Below are positions 46,496-55,400 of a stretch of DNA of 64,000 bases, one piece after another. The stretch is from Streptomyces sp. NBC_01481. GTDB lineage: Bacteria > Actinomycetota > Actinomycetes > Streptomycetales > Streptomycetaceae. The stretch is from assembly GCF_026339995.1 (NCBI RefSeq), contig NZ_JAPEPT010000001.1, forward strand, positions 1,624,501 through 1,688,500. Direction: 5' to 3'. Within the stretch, counting starts at the first letter, position 1, and each line of letters begins with the position of its first letter. A program made the position numbers and the translations under genes. The notes beneath the pieces were generated by a model. The model was not told the DNA's origin. It made no database searches and saw only the letters and a list, made by a program, of their open reading frames with translations.

Positions 46496-46606
46496 ATGCG
46501 GCGTTCCCGTCAGTACGGACCGGTATCGGTCCCGGGGCGCCGGCCCGCGGCGGGAGAGACCGCCCGGGCGGAGGAGACCTCCGGCAGCGACGACGCTGAT
46601 CAGTAG
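46496..46606 (+). CDS. possible 36-residue protein
   Basis: An ATG preceded by GGAGGGGAG opens a 36-codon frame reading MRRSRQYGPVSVPGRRPAAG and then an acidic tail ending DDADQ. It lies between the TerD-FtsK gene and the TerC gene, ending 22 bases before the latter. The ribosome site is part of the perfect palindrome GGGAGTACTCCC. A TTTACC-N16-TGTACT promoter candidate lies just upstream. Without homologs it remains a candidate only. Confidence 0.3.
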   Translation: MRRSRQYGPVSVPGRRPAAGETARAEETSGSDDADQ

Positions 46607-46627
46607 CCGTACGACGCCGGAGGCGCA

Positions 46628-47635
46628 GTGGACGTTTCAATGAACCTGTGGGTGCTGACCATTCTTGGTCTGAGCGCCCTGATCGCAATCGACTTCTTCA
46701 TCGGGCGCAAGCCGCATGACGTGTCGATCAAGGAAGCCGGGATCTGGACCGTCGTCTGGATCGTCCTGGCCGCCCTCTTCGGCCTGGGCCTGCTGGTGTT
46801 CGGCGAGAGCCAGGCGTCCGGCGAGTTCTTCGCGGGCTTCATCACCGAGAAATCGCTCAGCGTCGACAACCTCTTCGTCTTCGTCCTGATCATGGCGAAG
46901 TTCTCGGTGCCCTCCCACCTCCAGCAGCGGGTACTGCTCGTCGGTGTCCTGATCGCCCTCGTCCTGCGCGCCATCTTCATCGCCGCGGGCGCAGCGATCA
47001 TCGCCAGCTTCGCGTGGGTCTTCTACATCTTCGGCGCGTTCCTGATCTATACGGCCTGGAAGCTCATCCAGGAGGCGCGCTCGGACGACGACGAGGAGGA
47101 GTTCGAGGAGAACCGCCTCCTGAAGTCCATCGAGAACCGCTTCGGTGTGGCCGACAAGTACCACGGCACCAAGCTCTTCATCCGCAACAACGGCAAGCGG
47201 GTGCTGACCCCGCTGATGGTGGTCATGCTCGCCATCGGCACTACCGATGTGCTGTTCGCGCTGGACTCCATACCCGCGATCTTCGGACTGACGCAGGACC
47301 CGTACATCGTCTTCACGGCGAATGCCTTCGCGCTGATGGGTCTGCGCCAGCTGTACTTCCTCATCGGCGGACTGCTCCGGAAGCTGGTTCACCTCAGCTA
47401 CGGCCTGTCGGTGATCCTCGGCTTCATCGGGGTCAAGCTGGTGCTCCATGCCCTGCACGAGGGCGGGGTGCATGTCCCCGAGATCTCGATTCCGTTCTCG
47501 CTGGCGGTCATCTGCGGCGTGCTGATCGTCACCACGATCACGAGCCTGATCGCCTCCAAGAGGCAGGCGGCACGGGACGCGGCGGGCTCGGCCCAGGAGG
47601 CCGAGGCGGAGCAGAAGGACAGCGTCGAGGCCTGA
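46628..47635 (+). CDS. TerC family integral membrane protein
   Basis: The 335-residue protein has about eight or nine membrane helices with the TerC pattern: LSALIAIDFFIGRKPHDVSI, TEKSLSVDNLFVFVLIMAKF (acidic Asp in the membrane), TPLMVVMLAIGTTDVLFALDSIPAIFGLT split over two lines of the family motif, and NAFALMGLRQLYFLIGGLLR. TerC proteins are inner-membrane proteins linked to metal (manganese, tellurite) handling and co-occur with TerD. GTG at 46628 and ATG four codons later are both possible starts; GGAGG precedes. A hairpin follows the gene. Confidence 0.9.
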   Translation: MDVSMNLWVLTILGLSALIAIDFFIGRKPHDVSIKEAGIWTVVWIVLAALFGLGLLVFGESQASGEFFAGFITEKSLSVDNLFVFVLIMAKFSVPSHLQQRVLLVGVLIALVLRAIFIAAGAAIIASFAWVFYIFGAFLIYTAWKLIQEARSDDDEEEFEENRLLKSIENRFGVADKYHGTKLFIRNNGKRVLTPLMVVMLAIGTTDVLFALDSIPAIFGLTQDPYIVFTANAFALMGLRQLYFLIGGLLRKLVHLSYGLSVILGFIGVKLVLHALHEGGVHVPEISIPFSLAVICGVLIVTTITSLIASKRQAARDAAGSAQEAEAEQKDSVEA

Positions 47636-47658
47636 CGCCTCTCGCCCGGTGGCTCTCG

Positions 47659-47700
47659 CCCGGCGGTGCGGACGGTCAACGCCGTTCCGCACCCGCCGGG
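47659..47700. terminator. hairpin between the TerC gene and the S66 pseudogene
   Basis: CCCGGCGGTGCGG pairs with CCGCACCCGCCGGG, with one-base bulges, and extends inward with ACGG/CCGT. It lies between convergent reading frames and could terminate both. Confidence 0.65.
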
Positions 47701-47711
47701 TTCGCCGGTCC

Positions 47712-48339
47712 TCAGTACGTGACGGTGATCCGGCGGGCAGGACCGTCCACGCGGACCGACCCGCCGTAAGGGATGACGAGCTGCGGGTGCGTGTGCCCGA
47801 GGTCCACGTCGAAAACGGCCATCGTCCGCGGGGCGTACGCGGCCAGCGCCCGCAGTACCGCCTCGCGCTGCCCGGAGGCGTAACGCGCCGCCGAGGCAGG
47901 GTCGTTCGGCTGCGCGAACGACCAGGTCTTGGGACGGCCCATCAGCAGCGCGGGGAACTGCCGCAGCAGGCCGCGCTCGCCCGTGTTCCGCAGAATAAGG
48001 TCCGTACGAGCTCGGACTCCAGCGGCTGGAGAAGGACTTCGGGCTCATGCCGGTGGAGTTCCCGGCGACCCGGAAGATGGGGTCGACACAACAGGGGACG
48101 ACCAGATCACCGTCGTCATCACGCTCGCGCCGTGGTAGCCGACGATCCCGGTGTTCCACAGCCAGGCCAGCAGCTTGGTGTTGTCGCTGAAGCCGAAGAA
48201 GGGCTGGGTTTGTCGCGGATCAACTCCCGGTCCAGCAGCGGCAGCAAAGGGGCAGCAGCCCGGGCAGGCCGCTGGACGGCGAGATCACGGCGATGCGGTC
48301 GCCGGGACGGGGTTTCGGGGGACAGATGGGCTCCGTCAT
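47712..48339 (-). pseudogene. S66-family (LD-carboxypeptidase/MccF-like) peptidase gene, deleted and internally inverted
   Basis: On the minus strand the 5' end is intact (MTEPICPPKPRPGDRIAVIS to about 48245). It jumps directly to the segment DRELIRDKP and, in a shifted frame, FFGFSDNTKLLAWLWNTGIV. The part that should lie between these (YELGLQRLEKDFGLMPVEFP, then ATRKMGST, and GDDQITVV) is found on the plus strand at about 48002-48120, that is, inverted. After it the minus-strand 3' end resumes with LLRQFPALLMGRPKTWSFAQ and ends RRITVTY at 47712. About 100 codons before this 3' end are missing. The catalytic Ser/Glu/His set cannot be assembled, so the gene is dead. Confidence 0.85.
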
Positions 48340-48408
48340 GATCGGGAGGGTAATCGGGCGGAGACGCCCCAGGACATCGGTTTACGGACCGCGACCGACG
48401 AGGATCAC

Positions 48409-49101
48409 GTGAGACCCAGAAGTACACGGCCCGAGCGGTCGCCCGCGCCCGCGCTCCGGCTCGACCGGGCCGCGGAGCCGCCGCGGGCCGCCGTACTGCT
48501 GCTGCACGGCGGCCGGGCCGACGGCCTGGAGCCGCCCCCGGTATTGAATCCGCCCGGGGCCCGGATGCGCCCCTTCGCCCGGGCCATCGCGCGTGCCACT
48601 GACGGCCACGACGTCGTGCTCGGACAGGTCCGCTACCGCCACCGCGGCTGGAACGGAGCCCGCGCCGACGCCGGGCATGACGCACTGCGCGCCCTGGACG
48701 AACTGGCTTTCCTGACCGGCCCCGTGCCCGTCGTCCTCGTCGGCCACTCGATGGGAGGGCGGGCAGCCCTGCATGCCGCGGGCCACCCCCTCGTGGAGGC
48801 CGTCGTCGGCCTCGCTCCGTGGTGCCCCGAGGGAGAACCGGTGGAGCACCTGGCCGGGAAACGCGTCGTCCTGGTGCACGGTGACCGCGACCGCGTGACG
48901 AACCCGCGCGACTCCTGGCAACTCGCGGACAGGGCGCGCGCCGCCGGAGCCGAGTCCTGCGCACTGCGGATGCCCGGCGGCGACCACGCCATGCTCCGCG
49001 GAGCCCGCACCTGGCACACGCTCGCCGCGCGTCTGGTCACCGGGCTGCTGCGCCTCGGCCCACTGCCGCCGACGGTCGCGGACAGCTTCGCCACCCCGTA
49101 G
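48409..49101 (+). CDS. alpha/beta hydrolase
   Basis: The 230-residue cytoplasmic hydrolase has LLLHGGRADGLE (oxyanion region), the nucleophile elbow VLVGHSMGGRAAL, the acid strand VLVHGDRDRVTNPRDSW, and the catalytic His in PGGDHAML. It resembles the dienelactone-hydrolase or Serine aminopeptidase-S33 groups; the substrate is unknown. GTG at 48409 has AGG six bases upstream. It is divergent from the S66 pseudogene with about 70 bp between them. Confidence 0.85.
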   Translation: MRPRSTRPERSPAPALRLDRAAEPPRAAVLLLHGGRADGLEPPPVLNPPGARMRPFARAIARATDGHDVVLGQVRYRHRGWNGARADAGHDALRALDELAFLTGPVPVVLVGHSMGGRAALHAAGHPLVEAVVGLAPWCPEGEPVEHLAGKRVVLVHGDRDRVTNPRDSWQLADRARAAGAESCALRMPGGDHAMLRGARTWHTLAARLVTGLLRLGPLPPTVADSFATP

Positions 49102-49113
49102 AGGGGTGTCCAG

Positions 49114-49770
49114 CTACCAGCCGCGCTCGCGCCACTGAGGCAGCTGCGGCCGCTCGTCGCCCAGTGTCGTGTCCTTGCCGTGGCCCGGGTAGACCCAGGT
49201 CTCGTCCGGCAGCCGGTCGAAGAGCTTGGTCTGGACGTCGTTGATCAGACTGGCGAAGGCCTCGGGGTCCTGGTGGGTGTTACCGACGCCACCGGGGAAG
49301 AGACAGTCGCCGGTGAACAGGTGCGGGGGACCGTGCGGGTCGTCGTAGATCAGGGCGATGGAGCCCGGGGTGTGGCCGACGAGACGGCGGGCCGTCAGCT
49401 CGACGCGGCCGACCGTGATCGTGTCCCCGTCCTCGACCGGTACGTCGGTCGGGACGGGGATGCCCTCCGCGTCGTACCGTCCGGCATAGGTGCGGGCGCC
49501 GGTCGCCTCGACGACCTGGGCCAGCGCCTGCCAGTGGTCGGCGTGGCGGTGGGTGGTGACGACGGACGCGATGGAGTCGTCGCCGATCAGATGGAGCAGG
49601 GTCTCGGGCTCGTTGGCCGCGTCGATCAGCAGCTGCTCGCCGGTGGTCCGGCAGCGCAGCAGATAGCTGTTGTTGTCCATCGGGCCGACCGCGACCTTGG
49701 AGATCATCAGGTCCGTCAACTCGTGCACGTCAGCCCGGCCGCCGACCTTCACCACTCCGCTGTACGTCAT
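49114..49770 (-). CDS. MBL-fold metallo-hydrolase (glyoxalase II-like)
   Basis: The 218-residue enzyme has the metallo-beta-lactamase fold with TTHRHADHW (HxHxDH), HTPGSIAL, FTGDCLFPGGVGNT and YPGHGKDT, a complete dinuclear zinc site. It is most like hydroxyacylglutathione hydrolase-type proteins. In a mycothiol organism the thioester substrate would be mycothiol-based, which is inference. Its ATG at 49770 starts nine bases after the stop of the DinB-type gene, so the two probably form one transcript. Confidence 0.87.
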   Translation of the reverse strand: MTYSGVVKVGGRADVHELTDLMISKVAVGPMDNNSYLLRCRTTGEQLLIDAANEPETLLHLIGDDSIASVVTTHRHADHWQALAQVVEATGARTYAGRYDAEGIPVPTDVPVEDGDTITVGRVELTARRLVGHTPGSIALIYDDPHGPPHLFTGDCLFPGGVGNTHQDPEAFASLINDVQTKLFDRLPDETWVYPGHGKDTTLGDERPQLPQWRERGW

Positions 49771-49779
49771 GGAATCAGC

Positions 49780-50487
49780 CTATAGCGGGGGCAGCTTCGG
49801 CAGCAGGGCTCCGGCTGTGTCCAGGCCCGTCCCGTCGCGCCGTCCGGCGAGCCAGCCGAGCAGGGCGGCGGCGGGGCCGGTGACCGTGACGGGAGCACCT
49901 TCCGTTCCGCCCGTGTGCCACTCGCCGGCGTCCTTGGCGCCCGGTTCCCTGTCGCTCGCGACGATCCGGGTCGGCGGGACGTCCGGGCGGCCGGAGAAGC
50001 GCTCGCTGAGGAAGGAGATCTCCCGGTCGGTGAAGTCCTCGGGCAGATCCTCCAGCTCGTAGCCGATGCCCAGATCGACATGGTGCAGCTCGACCTCGAC
50101 GAGACGACGGAAGGGGACGCGGGCCGCGGCGTCGGTGATGCCGTTGCGCAGCTCGACGGTCCGGCTCCAGTCGGCGGGGACCGCACCGGCGGCCTGGAAG
50201 GCGGCGGCGGTGTCGCGTACGTCCGCGAGCTGTGCGGCGGGCGGGCGGGGCGCGTCGCGCTCGATGTCCGCCTCACGCGCCTCGCCGCTGACATACATCG
50301 GGCGGCCTTCGAGAACATTTACGAGCGCTTCGGCGTTACGGGACAGGTGAGCCAGTACATGGCCGCGGCTCCAGCCCGGGAGCCGGGACGGTCCGGCTAC
50401 GGCCGCGGCGTCGAGACCGGCGGCCGCGGTGAGGAGCCGATCGGTGGCTTCGCGTACAGATGCCAGGTCGCGCAAGGGATCGATCAT
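49780..50487 (-). CDS. maleylpyruvate isomerase-family, mycothiol-dependent DinB-type enzyme
   Basis: The 235-residue protein has the DinB four-helix fold with metal-binding His residues: GWSRGHVLAHLSRNAEALVNVLEG (first His) and VEVELHHVDLGIGYELEDLP (second pair). A C-terminal SCP2-like part follows (VTVTGPAAALLGWLAGR). This layout matches mycothiol-dependent maleylpyruvate isomerases and related S-transferases. It is followed by the MBL hydrolase, which fits a thiol-conjugate pathway. The natural substrate is unknown. It starts 200 bp from uvrA in the opposite direction. Confidence 0.83.
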   Translation of the reverse strand: MIDPLRDLASVREATDRLLTAAAGLDAAAVAGPSRLPGWSRGHVLAHLSRNAEALVNVLEGRPMYVSGEAREADIERDAPRPPAAQLADVRDTAAAFQAAGAVPADWSRTVELRNGITDAAARVPFRRLVEVELHHVDLGIGYELEDLPEDFTDREISFLSERFSGRPDVPPTRIVASDREPGAKDAGEWHTGGTEGAPVTVTGPAAALLGWLAGRRDGTGLDTAGALLPKLPPL

Positions 50488-50690
50488 GGGGCCGACGATA
50501 GCCCGGCCACTCGATCGGGTGAAGGTGTCGGAGCATGGCCGTAAATCGAATGCGCGTGCTATAGGCTCGGTGGAGGCATCCTGGTTGGTGCAGTCATTTC
50601 ACAGCTTGGAATCCAAACGTTCCGGCGGCCCCCATAGTCTGGCGACGGGGGGCTGTGCCCCCGCTTCTCTCAAGAAAGGTGCGGACCGGC

Positions 50691-53600
50691 GTGGCCGACC
50701 GTCTCATCGTCCGTGGCGCTCGCGAGCACAATCTCAAGAACGTCTCGCTCGACCTCCCGCGTGACTCACTCATCGTCTTCACCGGGCTCTCGGGGTCGGG
50801 CAAGTCGTCTCTCGCGTTCGACACGATCTTCGCCGAGGGGCAGCGCCGGTACGTCGAATCGCTCTCCTCGTACGCCCGGCAGTTCCTCGGTCAGATGGAC
50901 AAGCCGGACGTCGACTTCATCGAGGGCCTCTCCCCAGCCGTCTCGATCGACCAGAAGTCGACCTCGCGCAACCCGCGCTCGACGGTCGGCACCATCACCG
51001 AGGTCTACGACTACCTCCGCCTCCTCTTCGCCCGTATCGGCAAGCCCCACTGCCCCGAGTGCGGCCGTCCCATCTCGCGCCAGTCGCCGCAGGCCATCGT
51101 CGACAGGGTGCTGGAGCTGCCCGAGGGCAGCCGCTTCCAGGTCCTCTCTCCCCTCGTGCGCGAGCGCAAGGGGGAGTTCGTCGACCTGTTCGCCGACCTC
51201 CAGACCAAGGGGTACAGCCGGGCGCGGGTCGACGGACAGACGATCCAGCTCGCCGAGCCTCCGACCCTGAAGAAGCAGGAGAAGCACACCATCGAGGTGG
51301 TCGTCGACCGCCTCACCGTCAAGGAAGGCGCCAAGCGCCGGCTCACCGACTCGGTCGAGACCGCGCTCGGGCTCTCCGGCGGCATGATCGTGCTCGACTT
51401 CGTCGACCTCCCGGAGGACGACCCCGAGCGCGAGCGGATGTACTCCGAGCATCTGTACTGCCCTTACGACGACCTGTCCTTCGAGGAGCTGGAGCCCCGC
51501 TCCTTCTCCTTCAACTCGCCCTTCGGCGCCTGCCCCGACTGCACCGGCATCGGCACGCGCATGGAGGTGGACCCCGAGCTGATCGTCCCGGACGAGGAGA
51601 AGTCCCTCGACGAGGGCGCGATCCACCCCTGGTCCCACGGGCACACCAAGGAGTACTTCGGGCGGCTGATCGGCGGGCTCGCCCAGGCGCTCGGCTTCTC
51701 CACCGACATGCCCTGGGCCGGGCTGCCGCAGCGCGCCAAGAAGGCCCTGCTGTTCGGCCACAAGACCCAGGTCGAGGTCCGCTACCGCAACCGTTACGGC
51801 CGGGAGCGGGCGTACACCACGCCCGCGTTCGAGGGTGCCGTGCAGTTCGTGAAGCGGCGGCACACCGAGGCCGAGAGCGACTCCAGCAGGGAGCGCTTCG
51901 AGGGCTATATGCGCGAAGTGCCCTGCCCGACCTGTGAGGGCACCCGGCTCAAGCCCATCGTCCTCGCGGTCACCGTGATGGAGAAGTCCATCGCCGAGGT
52001 CTCCGCCATGTCCATCAGCGAATGCGCCGACTTCCTCGGCCGGCTGACGCTGAACGCCCGGGACAAGAAGATCGCCGAACGGGTCCTCAAGGAGGTCAAC
52101 GAACGACTGAGGTTCCTGGTCGACGTCGGCCTCGACTACCTCTCGCTGAACCGCGCGGCCGGCACGCTCTCCGGCGGCGAGGCCCAGCGCATCCGGCTCG
52201 CCACCCAGATCGGCTCCGGCCTGGTCGGCGTGCTGTACGTCCTGGACGAGCCGTCGATCGGACTGCACCAGCGCGACAACCACCGGCTCATCGAGACCCT
52301 TGTACGGCTCCGCGACATGGGCAACACCCTCATCGTCGTCGAGCACGACGAGGACACCATCAAGGTGGCCGACTGGATCGTCGACATCGGCCCCGGCGCC
52401 GGTGAGCACGGCGGCAAGGTCGTGCACTCCGGCTCGCTGAAGGACCTGCTGGCCAACAAGGCCTCGATCACCGGTCAGTACCTCGCCAAGAAGCGGTCCA
52501 TCCCGACGCCCGACATCCGCAGGCCCATGGATCCGGGACGGCTGCTCACCGTCCACGGTGCCCGGGAGAACAACCTGCGCGACATCGACGTCTCCTTCCC
52601 GCTCGGCGTGTTCACGGCGGTCACCGGAGTCTCCGGCTCTGGCAAGTCGACGCTGGTCAACGACATCCTCTACACCCACCTCGCCCGCGAGCTGAACGGC
52701 GCGAAGTCGGTGCCGGGCCGCCACACCCGGGTCGACGGCGACGACCTCGTCGACAAGGTGGTGCATGTCGACCAGTCGCCCATCGGCCGTACGCCGCGCT
52801 CCAACCCGGCGACGTACACCGGTGTCTTCGACCATGTCCGCAAGCTCTTCGCGGAGACGATGGAGGCCAAGGTCCGGGGCTACCTCCCCGGCCGCTTCTC
52901 CTTCAACGTCAAGGGCGGCCGCTGTGAGAACTGCTCGGGCGACGGCACCATCAAGATCGAGATGAACTTCCTTCCCGACGTGTACGTCCCGTGCGAGGTC
53001 TGCCACGGAGCGCGCTACAACCGGGAGACCCTGGAGGTCCACTACAAGGGCAAGTCCATCGCCGAGGTGCTGGACATGCCGATCGAGGAGGCGCTGGACT
53101 TCTTCGAGGCCGTCCCCACGATCTCGCGCCATCTGAGGACGCTCAACGAGGTGGGCCTCGGCTATGTCCGCCTCGGTCAGTCGGCGCCGACGCTCTCCGG
53201 CGGTGAGGCACAGCGCGTCAAGCTGGCGAGCGAGCTGCAGAAGCGCTCCACCGGGCGCACGGTCTACGTCCTGGACGAGCCGACGACCGGTCTGCACTTC
53301 GAGGACATCAGCAAGCTGATCAAGGTGCTGTCCAACCTGGTCGACAAGGGCAACACGGTCATCGTCATCGAGCACAACCTGGACGTCATCAAGACTGCGG
53401 ACTGGGTTGTCGACATGGGCCCCGAGGGCGGCAGCGGCGGTGGCCTGGTCATCGCCGAGGGCAGCCCGGAGCAGGTCGCGGGAGTGTCGACCAGCCACAC
53501 GGGCAAGTTCCTGCGGGACGTCCTGGACGTGGAGCGGATCAGCGACGCGGTCGTGCCGGCGGCGCGCAGGGCGCCGAAGACGGCGGCGAAGAAGGCTGCT

Positions 53601-53705
53601 GCGGCGAAGAACGCGGTCGCGGTGAAGAAGAACGCGGTGGCGGCGAAGTCGGCGCCGGTAAAGAAGACGGCGACGGCGCGGACGGCGAGGGCGCGCAAGG
53701 CCTGA
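50691..53705 (+). CDS. uvrA: excinuclease ABC subunit A
   Basis: The 1004-residue damage-recognition ATPase of nucleotide excision repair has two ABC modules. Walker A sites are GLSGSGKSS near residue 32 and GVSGSGKST near 645; signature motifs are [13 protein letters not shown] and [13 protein letters not shown]. Zinc modules include CPYDD...CPDC, CPTCEG and CENCSGDG...[13 protein letters not shown] at 50691 gives the usual start [20 protein letters not shown]. The last 46 or so residues (from about 958) are an Ala/Lys/Arg-rich tail absent from E. coli UvrA. Upstream, CATAGTCT near 50630 may be the -10 box. A TGTCGGAG-N8-TAAATC at 50526 is only a weak match to the damage promoter. Confidence 0.97.
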   Translation: MADRLIVRGAREHNLKNVSLDLPRDSLIVFTGLSGSGKSSLAFDTIFAEGQRRYVESLSSYARQFLGQMDKPDVDFIEGLSPAVSIDQKSTSRNPRSTVGTITEVYDYLRLLFARIGKPHCPECGRPISRQSPQAIVDRVLELPEGSRFQVLSPLVRERKGEFVDLFADLQTKGYSRARVDGQTIQLAEPPTLKKQEKHTIEVVVDRLTVKEGAKRRLTDSVETALGLSGGMIVLDFVDLPEDDPERERMYSEHLYCPYDDLSFEELEPRSFSFNSPFGACPDCTGIGTRMEVDPELIVPDEEKSLDEGAIHPWSHGHTKEYFGRLIGGLAQALGFSTDMPWAGLPQRAKKALLFGHKTQVEVRYRNRYGRERAYTTPAFEGAVQFVKRRHTEAESDSSRERFEGYMREVPCPTCEGTRLKPIVLAVTVMEKSIAEVSAMSISECADFLGRLTLNARDKKIAERVLKEVNERLRFLVDVGLDYLSLNRAAGTLSGGEAQRIRLATQIGSGLVGVLYVLDEPSIGLHQRDNHRLIETLVRLRDMGNTLIVVEHDEDTIKVADWIVDIGPGAGEHGGKVVHSGSLKDLLANKASITGQYLAKKRSIPTPDIRRPMDPGRLLTVHGARENNLRDIDVSFPLGVFTAVTGVSGSGKSTLVNDILYTHLARELNGAKSVPGRHTRVDGDDLVDKVVHVDQSPIGRTPRSNPATYTGVFDHVRKLFAETMEAKVRGYLPGRFSFNVKGGRCENCSGDGTIKIEMNFLPDVYVPCEVCHGARYNRETLEVHYKGKSIAEVLDMPIEEALDFFEAVPTISRHLRTLNEVGLGYVRLGQSAPTLSGGEAQRVKLASELQKRSTGRTVYVLDEPTTGLHFEDISKLIKVLSNLVDKGNTVIVIEHNLDVIKTADWVVDMGPEGGSGGGLVIAEGSPEQVAGVSTSHTGKFLRDVLDVERISDAVVPAARRAPKTAAKKAAAAKNAVAVKKNAVAAKSAPVKKTATARTARARKA

Positions 53706-53755
53706 CCGCGGGGGCGGGCGGTCGCCTGCGGCGGGCCTGTTCCCCTACCCGCCCT

Positions 53756-53938
53756 CCCCCAGACTCCGTCCGGGGGACCCCCAACCTCCTTGCGCCTCAA
53801 ACGCCGGACGGGCTGATTTTCCGCCGGTCGGCCTGAAAACTCAGGCCCGACCGGCGGAAATTCAGCCCGTCCGGCGTTTGAGGACATGCGGCCGAAGGCC
53901 GCATACGGGGGTCTGGGGGCTTGGCCCCCGGTTCGGGA
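53756..53938. repeat. REP-like repeat element, copy 2, with a long perfect inverted repeat
   Basis: This block, between the convergent uvrA and PfkB kinase genes, shares two segments with the copy at 7018-7135. Inside it, 53795-53883 is a very long inverted repeat. The arm from CCTCAAACGCCGGACGGGCT through CCGCCGGTCGG and CCTGA pairs with its complement ending CCGGCGTTTGAGG, with only short interruptions, around AAACT. Two smaller hairpins follow (GCGGCC-gaa-GGCCGC and GGGGGC-ttg-GCCCCC). It can act as a two-way terminator. The rest of 53706-53954 shows no gene. Confidence 0.85.
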
Positions 53939-53954
53939 AGGGGCGGGGTGGGGG

Positions 53955-54866
53955 CTAGAACAGCTCCCACGCGTACGGCGGCTCCGCTCCCGTGCGGGAG
54001 CAGGTCACCGCTGACGCCCGGGCCGCGAAGTGCAGGACCTCGCGCCAGCCGTCCGCGTCCAGTGCCGCCATCGCGTCCGCGGAGAGGGCGTCCCGGGCCG
54101 CGAGGCCGTGCAGTAGCGCGGCGTTCACCGTGTCGCCCGCGCCGATGGTGTCCGCGACCGCCACCGGCACGGCCGGAACCGAGACCTCCAGGCCGGACCT
54201 CGTCCGGACCGTCAGACCCTCCGAGCCCGCCGTCAGCACCACTGCCCCGGGCCCCTGCGGCACCCCGCCCAGCCACTCGGCGTCGTCCTCCGACAGCTTC
54301 AGCAGCGACACGGACGGCAGCCACCCGGCGAACCGCGCCCGGTACGCATCCGCATCCGGAATCAGACCGGCCCTGATGTTGGGGTCGAGCAGGGTGAAGA
54401 CCCCGCGCCCCGCCTCCCGCCGCAGCAGCGCCTCGTACGCACTCGCGCCCGGCTCAAGCACCAGCGAGCAGGCACCGAACGCCACGGCCCGCACCGAATC
54501 GGGCAGGTGCGGCGGCAGCTCGAAGAGCCGGTCGGCGCTGCCCTGCGTATAGAAGCCGTAGTGGGCGGAGCCGTCCGCGCCTATCGTCGCGACGGCCAGC
54601 GTCGTCGGCTCGGGGCCGCGCTGTACGAGGGAGGTGCTGACCCCCGCCGCATGCAGCCCGTCCAGCAGCGCATCGCCGAAGCCGTCCGTCGAGACCCGCG
54701 AGCAGAAGCCGACCGGTGCGCCCAGGCGCCCGAGCGCGACAGCCGTGTTGTACGGCCCTCCGCCGAGCCGCGGCAGCAGCGCGGGCAGGGGTGCGCCGTC
54801 CCCCTGCGGGACCAGATCGATCAAGGACTCTCCGGCGACGACGATCACGGGCCGAACGTAACCCAT
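53955..54866 (-). CDS. PfkB-family carbohydrate kinase (fructokinase-like)
   Basis: The 303-residue kinase has VVAGESLIDLVPQ, the substrate motif GGGPYNTAVALGRLG and the ATP/catalytic motif ADTIGAGDTVNAALLHGLAA. It is closest in pattern to bacterial fructokinases or 2-keto-3-deoxygluconate kinases; the sugar is not determined. The N-terminal sequence MGYVRPVIVVAGES is supported by the ATG at 54866 next to GGGAGG, although the spacing is tight. It is divergent from the Rieske protein gene and ends beside the large inverted repeat. Confidence 0.85.
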   Translation of the reverse strand: MGYVRPVIVVAGESLIDLVPQGDGAPLPALLPRLGGGPYNTAVALGRLGAPVGFCSRVSTDGFGDALLDGLHAAGVSTSLVQRGPEPTTLAVATIGADGSAHYGFYTQGSADRLFELPPHLPDSVRAVAFGACSLVLEPGASAYEALLRREAGRGVFTLLDPNIRAGLIPDADAYRARFAGWLPSVSLLKLSEDDAEWLGGVPQGPGAVVLTAGSEGLTVRTRSGLEVSVPAVPVAVADTIGAGDTVNAALLHGLAARDALSADAMAALDADGWREVLHFAARASAVTCSRTGAEPPYAWELF

Positions 54867-54971
54867 CGCCTCCCGGGGTGACAGGGAGCCCACCGGCAGG
54901 ACCGCCGATCTCCGTCGGTATCGTCGGGTCTGTCACCGACGCCCCGATCGACCGATGCCTGTGGAGTTTCC

Positions 54972-55400
54972 ATGTCCGGCCAGTCCGCCGCCCGCCGTAC
55001 CGTGCTGAAAGGCGCCGCCCTCGCCGGCGCAGCCGGGCTGGGGGTCGCGGCCTGCTCCACCGAGTCGAAGCTCGGGCACGCCGAGAATCCCACGCCGACC
55101 GCACCCGTCGAGCTCGGCGCGGCGGATGCCGTCCCGGTCGGCGGTGCCAAGCTCTACCGCGAGCAGCGGCTCGTCGTCAGCTGCCCGGCCAAGGGCCAGT
55201 ACAAGGCCTTCAGCGCGCAGTGCACGCACGCGGGCTGCGTCCTGGACAAGGTGGAGGGCACCGAGGGCAACTGTCCCTGCCACGGCAGCCGTTTCGATGT
55301 GACGACCGGCAAGGCGGTCCAGGGCCCGGCGACCGTGCCGCTTCCCGAGGTCCCGATCAGGGCCGAGGGCGGCAAGCTCGTCGCCGGTCCTGGCGCTTAG
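54972..55400 (+). CDS. Tat-exported Rieske [2Fe-2S] protein
   Basis: The 142-residue product has a twin-arginine signal (ARRTVLKGAALAGAAGLGV) ending in a lipobox-like VAAC, so it is probably a folded, exported lipoprotein. The Rieske site is complete: CTHAGC and CPCHGSRFD supply the two Cys-His pairs for the cluster. It resembles small Streptomyces Rieske proteins of unknown electron partner, not the cytochrome bc1 subunit. GGAG lies five bases before the ATG. Its stop codon is part of the left end of a MITE-like element. Confidence 0.9.
   Translation: MSGQSAARRTVLKGAALAGAAGLGVAACSTESKLGHAENPTPTAPVELGAADAVPVGGAKLYREQRLVVSCPAKGQYKAFSAQCTHAGCVLDKVEGTEGNCPCHGSRFDVTTGKAVQGPATVPLPEVPIRAEGGKLVAGPGA

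Noticed and set aside
50521..50690. LexA (SOS) box before uvrA, uvrB, uvrC or polA
   Set aside because: No CGAAC-N4-GTTCG palindrome was found in any of the four upstream regions.
50766..53498. 910-codon minus-strand frame opposite uvrA
   Set aside because: It is an antisense frame kept open by codon bias, with no recognisable domains.
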